DNA of 24,314 bases from Sphacelaria rigidula (taxonomy: Eukaryota; Phaeophyceae; Sphacelariales): NCBI GenBank assembly GCA_964200075.2, contig CAXNAA020000210.1:1-24314 (forward strand), written 5' to 3'. A program made the translations under genes and the position numbers. Under the pieces are notes generated by a model that saw only the letters and a list, made by a program, of their open reading frames with translations, had not been told where the DNA came from and ran no database searches. This document shows, piece after piece, positions 8,530 to 19,000 of the stretch. Every line of letters begins with the position of its first letter. Positions within the stretch are counted from its first letter, which is position 1.

Positions 8530-11020
8530 TATTTTATTCTTGTATTATTAATACGGTACCTAAATGAGGGGAATGAGGGCACATACAGTACAACAGTAGT
8601 AGCGATAACTTCTTCATCTGTGTTGCTGTTCTCGCTCGATGACTATTTTGCCGCAGACAGATCTGAACCCCTCGCATCATCCTCTCTACGCCTGGAAAAT
8701 AAGCTCAATATCCTTTCACAGACAGTCGTTTGTGCTAGTGCTATTATACAAGTACTGTGTGCTGTCCTAGTGCTGGATTTGCTAAAACATTACCGATCGA
8801 GGGTGAAGATTCATGCGACAGTCTTGACGTACGTCCCACACGCATGGAGGCGTCTGCTGGAAAAAAAAAACTAAGCTTATGCTCGGTCGTCGGTGCCCAA
8901 GCAATGGACATGCCGACCCGACTATGTGACACGTGCCTACCCGGTGACAAGTACATTGCTGCACAGTGCCATAAAGTACAGTAAAAGTGCGATGGTGTTT
9001 ACTTCACGCTGCTGATATAAAGCGGTGGAGGTGCTGTCTCTGTGTACAAGGGTCTGGTTTTCCCGTATACTACCAAGATAACTGAACGAGGACGATTTTC
9101 GAAGAGGCTCACCAGGTGAGTAGAGCGCGGTTGGTGTACATACTGTAGTGTGCTTCCCACGGTACGGCAAGGGTAGCCTAAAGGAGAAGCTCCAGCCGTA
9201 TTGTGCTTTGCGACATATACTTCCTGTTCAGCAACAGTGATGAGTGTGTATGAGTTGGTATTTTGTCTTGAAACCTCGTGTTGTGTGCCCAGCGCATAGG
9301 CGAACGGCAACGATGGAGCGGACACGAAACAGCAACTACAGTACTACTGTACACATAGAGTATAACGGTTGATAACTCTTTTTCAATCAACATGGAGGGT
9401 TTACTGCTTCCTTTGTGCATTCGAGCTCGCCCTCAGCCTCTTCTTGCCGTCCAAGTGGCGACTGTAGAACTCAGCTGTCTAGTGCAGCGCAGTGGAACAT
9501 CGAAGATACGATGGCCAAGTACTTGTTGTGCGTCCACATGTAGTTGTGTTTGTAATAGACAGGCGGAAGGGAGGCTCCTTGCGGAGATGCAGTTACACTG
9601 TCTTTCAAAGTACTTTTGATAGTTTCTGTGCTTCTCCAATATTCTCGGCAGGATAGCGGTGTAGTGGGGTCAGCGGGAAGAATGACCAATGCAACCAATC
9701 ACGTAGCAGCGATGTATGCGTTGACAACAGCGGGAATAGATCAGCAGTGCATTCCACGGTAGACACTGCGGTACAGCCACTCTTCCGGTTACGGTGTGCG
9801 CGAGCAGGTTCTACTTTGTAAATATACTACAGGCTGGAAGGGAAGCCTAGACTTGGATGTTGTGGCCGCACTCGCTTTCAAAACGCTCGTTTCCCCTTCA
9901 TTGTATTGTCATCCTATTGTGGCGTGGGTGCAAGTATAGTGGCGTCACCCATGAGGGTCATGAAGACTGCTGCGTGCCTGCTGGAATCAATCCGTTTTAC
10001 TTAGGCTGAATGATTTATTCACGCAACGTTGTCCTTGTAAGCAGAGGACAGCCACCTGCTACTCGCCGTGCAGGTGCTCTCACCACTCGTTTTCGATTTC
10101 TGTTGGCGGTTTTACAAAGAAAGTTAATCTGGCGGTTGACAGCTCGTCGCGTTAAAGTAACAGTAAGCAGCTAGTGATGCGGGTACGCAGACATTCAATT
10201 CGACAGCAGGTGGGTCACCCCCCTCGACTGGTCACAGCTGAGCTCATGAGCAGCAGGGCTTCTTGTTATCATAGTGTGGAGGAGCGGCGGGGTCTTCGCG
10301 AATGTCCAAGCTTCCATTTCGCGGTGATGATCAAGTTTGCGCTGCTTGACACTTCAACCAAGACAGAAGGGACGAAACGCGATACTCGTAAGATACTCGA
10401 CGGCGTCCTACAATACAGTGGTTTGTCGCGTCGCCGCGAGCGTAGAATTCCAGTCCGTAATGAGCCCGTTGTATCAGTGAAGATGTCTTTTCTCACGGCG
10501 CGCACTCACAATCCGCAAGTTTCAATAACACTGGGCGTTAATTCCGTTTGCACCCACGTCATCGCTAGTGTCTACCGTAGTCAGCTGGCATGCCGACTAG
10601 AACAGTGTGTGTCTCGTGCACAGCAAACAAATGGACAACACGCCGTTTTCTCTCAACCACAACGCGCTCCGCGTTACGTACGGTACTACTCTCTGTGCGT
10701 ATTCATCTCGTGTGCAATACATCACGGTACTTTCACCGCCTCACTCTCTCATATTCCCGTTTGCGTTGATCCTCGTTTCTGCTTATAAACTGACAGACAA
10801 TATGGTCACCAACAGCAAAAAGCAAAGACGGTTGCGGCTCTCGTGTCAAATAGCTGGAACCGGGTCATCATCGAACCACCATCGATTCTAGAATTGTAAG
10901 GCTTGTCGCTCTTCCGTGTAATATCCCACGTGGTGCTCTGCTCTGTGCCCTTATTACCACCGACAGGTGAACCCCCAAGTATCGGTTCACCACCCGCAGT
11001 TGCCCACCAAAATATTCCAC
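8530..11020. other. Region upstream of the LAMMER kinase; no recognised gene
   Basis: Holds an ATG-initiated open frame at 10177-10788 (203 codons, Arg-rich, unassigned) that may be upstream-exon or promoter sequence. A TATA-like gcttataaac occurs at about 10781-10790, and an in-frame TAA at 10919 lies before the kinase frame. The sequence ccgacag at 10966 could be a splice acceptor for a 5' intron. Confidence 0.4.
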
Positions 11021-13027
11021 ATGACGAATGATCATCACGGCTCGTCGCCGCCGCCGGGACGCCGTCGGCAGCTGCCACGATCATCTGCATCATATGCCAA
11101 CCAATCAGCAAAGGGCAACGCCAATGGAGGTGGAGGGGGCGGACAATGGAAGAACACGAGCGGTGACGGCGGTAGCGGGGGTCCTGGCGGGAGAGGGGGC
11201 GGTGACGACAGGAGAGGGGCCGGTGACGAGAGGAGAGGGGGTGGGGACGACAGAAGATCGGGCGGCGACGATAGAAGAGGGGGCGGCGATGACAGAAGAG
11301 CGGGGGGCGACGACAGAAGGGCGGGGGGCGACGACAGGAGACGCGGCGGCGGCGGATGGGGCGCAGAGAGAGAGAGAGAGCGAGAGATAGGCTCGGGAAA
11401 TCGAGGGCGGGGAAGCAGCGGTATTCGAGGTGGTAGAGACGAGCTTACGCATCTGCCGCCGCACCAAGGTGATTTGCGGCACTCCGGTGGAGGCAGAGAT
11501 GGTGAGTTCAGCCCCATCGCCGGTCCCGTCGGAGGAAGAGAGCCGTGGGCGGGGGAGGCGAGGACAGGAGGGAGCGCGAGCCGCGCGCACAATAATCGTG
11601 ACTCCAGGGACAACATGTCGCGTGGCGCTGCTAATAGTCGCCACCATAGTCGTCCACCCCCGCCGGTTGTAATCGAACCAAGCAGTGGAGCGATCGGCGT
11701 TGGGAGAGAATGGGAGAGGGACCGGAGCCCTCCTCCCGCTCATCATCACCGTCCTGGTGGCTATCGAGGATCGGATCGTGATTGGCCGACCAACAGCGGT
11801 GGCGGCGGCGGTTTCGGTGGAGACGATTACAGGGGTGGAGGACCTGGAGGTGCCTTCATTGGTGGGGGAGGAGGAGATAGAGGCGGTCCGCGATACAACG
11901 GAAGGGGTAGCGGTTTCCGAGATGAAGCTAGAGGTAGCGGTGGCGGCAGCCATCGAGACATTGGAGGATATCCACCGGATTTCCTCCCGAGTGCACGGGC
12001 CGAGATGCACGTGGTAGGCCACGAATATTGGGATCAACCGCGACGTCGATTCAATTCCCGTGATCGCGGTGCGCCCGGTGGCGGCGGCGTCGTCGGTCCT
12101 CTACTACACGGACCCCCTCCCGGTGGCTGGAACAATCCTAGCCAGGGACCGCCTCCTTTCCCACCGGACAGGGTCATTTACGATTCCCGTAACCCTCCGC
12201 GTGGCGTTGGCCATCCGCCCCGCGGCATCAGTGGCTTCGGCGGGGCAGGTTTTGACGGCTACAGTCATGTCCCGCTCGGTCCGAGCGGACATGGACCCCC
12301 TCCTCCGATGGGAGGGTTTGACTCGAGAGACCGTCAACAGAGACGCAACAACCCGAGTCGTAGCCGAAGCAGAGAACGAGGAGGTGGCGGCGGCTATCAT
12401 CAGGGACGTGATTCCAGTGTTGGTCGCGATCGTAATAACAGTAGAATGGGCGGCGGCGGCGGTGGAGTTGGCGGGGGTGGAACTCGTGGGTCATATCGAA
12501 GATCCCCCCAACCAAGAGGACGCCCACGTGGCAGCGGTGGTTCACCCCCAGGGCGTTCTTCCCCGTACGTCGGCCGTGGTCGACGTGGGGGTGGCAGGGG
12601 ATACTCCGGGGGAGCGGTTTCTCCCAGAGGAGCAGGCGGTGGCGGTGGTGGACGCGATGAATATCACCCCCCGGCGTCTGGTGCCGGGGTCAACTATAGA
12701 AATGGCGGCGGCGGCGGCAGCGGGGGTAGAGCAAGCACTCGATATGCCAATGGTGGAGGACGTGGCGGAGGGCATCATGGCGGTGACCACCACGTCCAAT
12801 CAGGCTATAGTGGCGGTGGCGGGCAGCGCCGCGAGCACAGGAGATATGAGACCCGGGGAGGAGGCGGGGCGTGGGGAGGGGGCGGGGGTGGGGGACGCGC
12901 ACCTGATAAGAATGGCAGGCGTGGTCGATCTTCCAGTATGGGTGGTGATTCGGCCGGAAGCGGGAGACGTAGCGGGGGCGGAGGCGGAGACCACAGCGGA
13001 GGCGGCGATGATCAGGGTCACTACAAG
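11021..13027 (+). CDS. LAMMER kinase exon 1: 669-residue RGG/RG-rich disordered N-terminus
   Basis: One uninterrupted 2,007 nt coding exon. Its protein is dominated by Gly, Arg, Ser, Asp and Pro: a tandem (G/A/S)GGDDRR block (residues 59-107), an ERERERE run, many RGG/RG and GGGG stretches, PPPP patches, and one short RS motif ([10 protein letters not shown]). It ends [10 protein letters not shown] and then the donor gtttgt at 13028. Because DDQGHY is the conserved lead-in to LAMMER kinase domains and the junction is phase 0, this exon belongs to the kinase rather than to a separate RNA-binding protein. No folded domain is visible. Long open frames on the other strand and in other frames here are low-stop shadows of GGN-rich DNA. 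Confidence 0.85.
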
Positions 13028-16000
13028 GTTTGTACTAGCTTTGCAATTTGAGGGTACCGCCGCGTGCGGCTGATCGAACTGGCACACCAACAACCACTTT
13101 GGGCGGACTGCATGGGCCCGAATCCCGACAAATATGACCGTCGTTTTTCAAGATTTTGGTTTTCGTCATTGAATGCGGGGGGATGTGAGTATCGATTATA
13201 CATTCCATGAAAGTTGACGGCCTGCGGGAGTGGTGATGGGTGATCATCCAATGCTCGTCAGTACATTGTCCGGCAAGTGCGGGGGGAGAGAAAGGGTTGA
13301 TCCCGTGAGACTGTGATCTTGCGGGAGAGGATGTTGAGGTAAACCCCACGACCGCCAGAGTGGATTCATCATATGCTGAATCGGCATCTTTTTTACTTGA
13401 GAAACGCAATCAGGACGCCGATGGCTCACTCACCCTGGTGGTCGAGGAGTTGAAAGTATGACAAGAAGTATTATGGAACAAATGAGAGCGACTCGGAGGG
13501 TCGAAATTGAAGTATTTGCTGAAGCGGGGAGGCGTACATTTTGGTTACGCTCGCCCCTCGTCTGGCTCCGCTGTCACGTGCGTGTTCCAACTCTCTATTG
13601 GCGAAACTTGGAAGATTTGGGTGTTCAGACGCTGAAGTGAGTAAGTATATTGGGTCGAGCTATATTTTCAGATAAACTGGCTTTGGGGCGGTATACCTGC
13701 ACCACATGTCACATTGCCTGTCCTACATTTCTACCGTTCGCAGCAGAAATATACAGAACCAAATTGATGTTCCTTATGTTTGTCACTTTCAACCCTCCCC
13801 CCCCCGTCCCCGTGCTCCGTCTCGAAAGGGATGCGTGGTCAATGGTCGAACGACTAAGGCAAGGAACAAATGAGTACGCCCCCGTCCCTGTCCCCGTCCC
13901 CTCAGAGGGAGAAATGTGGGAAGTAAACGAAGGTGGCATGAAATCGTTTGGACAGTAGCGAGAAAACGATGACTATACTAGGAGATGAATGGTGGCCACA
14001 GACGGCGAACCAGGAAGGGAGGAGGATGTGCAAATGTTCTTCTGTGTTATGTATGGAGGAAACCTAGTGAGCGCCCAAATGTTGGAGGTGTCTCGAATAA
14101 GACTAGGCACGGTGCTCCGTCTCGAAAGGGACGCGTGGTCAACGGTCAAACGACTAAGGCAAGCGACATGGGGTACGCCCCCTCCCCACGTCTCGCCTCC
14201 CCGTTCCTACTTGGGCGCTCGTGTGCTGTGCTATGCAGGGGAAGAAGGGATCAGTGATTGGGGACCGCTTCGAGGTGCAGCAGGACGTGGGATTGGGCAC
14301 GTTCGGTCGGGTCGTGGAGTGCTACGACTTGAAACGGAAACGCCGCGTTGCCGTCAAAGTGGTTCGCAAGGTATGGAGCCGGGCGCTTTTTTCTCGCGTG
14401 GTGCATACGCATGCATGCATGCACATAACCGGTACGCTTGTAGGTATGGGGTGGAGTTTCGCTCATGTGCTGTCGGTTCTTGAGGGGTGGCGACACAGGC
14501 TCCCTCCGGACCCTCGTGTGTGGTGTACAGAGACTTTTCTGTTATCGTAAATCCAAAACTAACCACGTTTTGGAGAAGAGATGGAAGGTTGATTTTCAGT
14601 TGCTTAGTAAATGTTGGTTGGCGGTTGGTTGTTGGTAGTTTTTTTTGTTATGGTGCCACTTTTTATTTATTTGACCGTGGTTGTCGCGGCTTTGTTGCTG
14701 TCGGTTCTCATGTCGCTGGTTCTACTGCCTCTGGTTCTACTACCATTCGTTCTCTTGCCTGTGCTCTTGCAGACATTACTCCCTCCATCCCGGCGTGTCT
14801 CTTCCGCCTTTGCCGCGTGTATTCCCCGCGTCATCAACTTGTATCCCCCTCGTCCTCCGGTCCATGTTGTGTGCCCGCAGGTGAAGAAGTACCACGAGTC
14901 GGCGCTGATCGAAGCTCAGATCTTGAGAGACGTGAACACCAAAGAGAGGGCTATCCGCCAGAAAGACCAGGAATCGCTTTGCGTGGAAATGCTGGGGCAA
15001 TTTGAGCACGCGGGCCATTGCTGTCTGGTGTTCGAATGCCTGGGATTCTCTTTGTACGACTACCTCAAGAAGAACAACTACCGGGGCTTCCCAATGAACG
15101 TCCTTCGCCCCATCGCTCAAGAGCTCTTGCAGGTGAACTCAAGTGGATTTATTCTTGTTGTTGCTATTGCTGTTCTTGAGTGAGTTGCAAGTGGTGTTTC
15201 TGATTGTGGTTGATGGTGGGAGGTGGAGGTGGAGGTGTAGGCGGAGGCGGTTGCTCTTGAATAGTTGGTTTGGCATTTGAATTTGCTGTAGACATCTGTC
15301 GCGCCCCTCTCTTTTTTTTATTTTCACTTGACACTTGTTCTCCAGTGTTCGCGGTCCTTCTGGCATGCCACCACAAAATAACAAGAAAGGATCCACGGAG
15401 ACCGTGGACATGAGGTTGTTTCAAAATAGTCGAAATTGGCATCTGGGAAAAAAAAAGAGGAGAAAACATGAAGCAGTTTTCAATCGAAGGCGAAAGAAAA
15501 AAATGTGTATTGTGCCAGCAGTTTAAATTACGAAATAAGCCTTTTTTTTCTCTCTTTTTTCTACTGCCACTGTTGTTGAGCCCGCAGTGTGATGCAATCC
15601 GCGTCACATTGCTCTGCCCTGTCACTACTCTGCCCGGCCGCGTTACTTGTTTATTCATCATGCAGGCAATCGAATTCTTGCACTCGATAAAGCTGATTCA
15701 CACGGACCTAAAGCCGGAGAATATCTTGATGAGGGACTGGGAGGAGCGCGTGGTTACCCTGGACAGTGGTACCATCCGAGTCCCAGCGTCGCCGCATATC
15801 AAGGGTGAGTCAGATCGTTGGAGAGAAGCAACTTGGATTACTGTCGTGTAGGGAGTGCGCATTTTCCCCCTCCTGTTGATGAAAATGGATTTGGCTTTAG
15901 GCTGTTTTGCATTCTCACGTTATCGTTCTGCTCACGATATAGTACTTCTTATGTGGGGTATGTTTTCCCACTTGTGCCCGTAGTTGTCGATTGGAGCTCC

Positions 16001-19000
16001 CCTCATCTCGTTTTTTTGTTTGTTTCGATGTGTTGTTGTTGTTGTTGTTGTTGTATGTTGTTGCTGCTGCTGCTGCTGTCGCTGCCCCTGCTGTGTTACT
16101 GCTGCTANNNNNNGACGCCTTCCGTGGTCACAGGCTAGCAGAAGAAACCAAAATAAAATAAGATAGATCCAGAATGAAAAATGTGTGTGGAGTGAAGTAA
16201 TGATGAAGAAATAAGGCCGTTCGGTTACCGGCACGGGAGAAGAACTGAAGAATTGCAAGGTAACCTGCAAGTCTTGTCATAATATATGTAGTATTACAGA
16301 GAAAATGGCTCACCTCATCATGTGCATTCGAGCAAAATACTCAGTGAAAAACATACATGGGCAGGAATCACTAACACCTGCACGCGCGGTATTTTACACA
16401 CCCCGGACAAAAGATTTTTTTGTCAAAAAATATACCGCGTATAGTATGCAATCTATTGTCTGTTGCAAAAGACGTAATTGTCGATACTGTACGCAGTACA
16501 CTTCCTGACTGTGTACTCCATTGTCCAGGGTGTGGTATTTGAACACAGAAGGAAGTTCAGGACAGCACAATATTGATTGATCCGATTGATTGTCGCACAT
16601 TAACTGATCCATGAGGGACCCAGCCGTGGTTTTTATCCACAATATGGACTTGAGGTACCCAAGGTAGAAGAGCACGAAAACGTGTTGCTAAAGAATGAAG
16701 AATAGTAAACGTCGAAAAAGCAAAACAAGGAGAGTAAACTCAGCAAAAACAAACAGGAAAGGAAAGGAAAGGAATGGAAAGGAGAGGCACGGACCGGAAC
16801 GGAACGGAGCGGAGAGAAGGCAGAAGAAATGATTGTGATAACCCTGCAAGTCCAGCTGGTATACCGTATATTACGTATGTACATTTCAATACTGCACAAG
16901 TCATGATTCGAGACCCTGCCTCCACGTGTCCACGCAGTCATCGATTTCGGGGGCGCCACCTACGAACACGACTCTCACGCCTCGGTGGTAAACACCCGCC
17001 AGTACCGAGCGCCGGAGGTGATCCTGGGACTGCGCTGGCTCTATCCGTCGGATCTTTGGTCCGTCGGGTGCATTATTGCGGAGCTTTTTCTCGGAGATCT
17101 TCTCTTCGCTACGGTGAGGACTAAAGATACCCTTACACATGAATAACCTGGAACGTTGACTCCAGTTTCACGGTCTATATATCTCCGCATGCACGATGTC
17201 CTTCGTGTAATGGTGCTGTTGTAGTGAGCTGGATCTTCCGAGAGACGGGCTCATCTCCAGGAATCCAGGGTGGCCGCAACTTTTGACGCCGCGGCGAACG
17301 GATTTAGGGTTGAACGCGTGGTGGTGCATTGTCATGAGGAAAAGGCCGCTCGTTGCACGCGTCACACAGTACTGTTTCTCCATTCTTAACTGTATGTTGC
17401 GGCCAAACACTCCCTCAAGATACTTGCACGGCAATACCCCCCAATGATGTGACCACGTGCCAAGACGAAGATAGATGGTGCTGTACAACGTGGTGGAGAA
17501 GCTCATCGAATTGTGGGGGCATAAGCACATGCTTGAAGCCGGTGACGGTCTGACTAGTGCATTTTAAAATCGGTTGGGGCGGAGTTGAGAATCCGGATCG
17601 CGTGGCCCATACTTTTTTTTTCGGAGAAGTACAGTGCCTGATATTTGTCGTCGTGGAAGCATGACGTTAGTAGAGAAAGTGCGACGACAGTCAGCGTGAT
17701 GCGGGAGTGCTGGTTCAATCCGCGGTACCAAGCTGACGAGCACATGTATATGCCGGGGGAAAAAATGGGTTGACTCCTTGACAGTACGGACTCGGCCGCA
17801 GGTTGGGGAGGGCCTGAAGCACGTGCGAGAAGAAACATAACGGTATACTGTAGCACTGTTTATTTCTATTTCTATTTTTTTTTATTGTCGTTGTTGTCGT
17901 TGTTGTCGTTGTTGTTGTTGTTGTTGTTGTTGTCGTCGTCGTCATCGTTGTTGTTTTTGTTATCTCCGCACATTAGCTCGATCTCTCGAACCCGTGGTCA
18001 CAGACGTACACTCGCCTTTCCAGTACCGTTGTTGCTATTCCTTACATGAGGTAAGAGGGTAGACTGAAAAGCCAGCGGCACATATTCACTTGGTAACTAC
18101 CATTCAGATCGCTCCATTCTCCGTGGACCCTACTTTTAGGGTACTCGTACTCTAAATCTAAAACCTAGTAATCGTGCGGTCTGATGTCACGGCTGATCAC
18201 GCCCACTCTCACATGTTACAACACAACAAGGGTAGGTCGAGTAGAGTATACTCAATTGCGGGGTATTTTGAAAGTCGTACTTGAAGTACACAAATCGGGG
18301 GTAGGGTTTCAGGAATCGCTTTGTAGTTATATTTTGGGTACGACTTCCAACACTCTACCCTAATTTGAGTACCCCAAGTACGTCTTGTAAAATACCCCGC
18401 AATTGAGTATACTCTACTCGGACTGCCCTTGCAACACAATCCAGACAGTACGGTCGAGTACAGTTCCGCATCAGCGGGCAGCGCCTTGTACGTTTCACGG
18501 AAGACGAAACAGCCAACACCTCAAGTTTTCAGCAGTGTGCGAACAGTACTGCGTGCCGACTGACAGAATATTCTACAGAGACGCACACATCGACAATATC
18601 GTAGCTCAGGCAATCCAAACCGTCTTCGCAATGCGTAAACACACCATAGAACAGTGACAGCTTCAGCGCATGGGAGACGGCGTGAATGCGGTTGTGCTGC
18701 GGTAGAGTGAAACAGGGCATGTACCGTGTATGAATCCTTCGTCTGATTGAACATGTTCTCAATTTTGGGGGGGTGCCAAGTTTGAACGGTTGGCCTTGAT
18801 GGCGCTTTTAGTTCACATTGTGTTACCCCTATCTGTGGGTGGGAGGTCTTGCTTGTGTTGCAGGCTTCACTCCACTCTCTAGTTTTATCAAGTAAATTCT
18901 GTACCGGTACATTGATAAATTTGCCATTATAAAGCGCACATCGCTTTTTGAGACTCCGACAACAAAGCAAGATAACACAAGATGAAGTAGTCAGGACGAG

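Noticed and set aside
11105-12037. 310-codon minus-strand open frame over kinase exon 1
   Set aside because: Antisense of GGN/CGN-rich coding DNA has few stops. The Ser/Ala/Thr-rich translation has no domain, and the plus-strand frame ends in a conserved kinase lead-in.
12060-13073. 337-codon plus-strand frame overlapping kinase exon 1
   Set aside because: It is a frame-shifted shadow (Val/Ala-rich reading of GGN repeats) with no continuation into kinase exon 2.
14611-15183. 190-codon frame reading from intron 2 into kinase exon 3
   Set aside because: The upstream part is a hydrophobic, pyrimidine-rich translation of intron. The exon boundary at 14881 has a good acceptor, and the kinase alignment is continuous from 14370 to 14881.
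17168-17530. 120-codon minus-strand ORF in kinase intron 5
   Set aside because: No domain or motif is visible; its length is compatible with chance given the number of frames scanned.
18521-18970. 149-codon minus-strand ORF in kinase intron 5
   Set aside because: It is Cys/Arg-rich without recognisable motifs and has no transposase or reverse transcriptase signature. It is kept only as a low-probability element relic.
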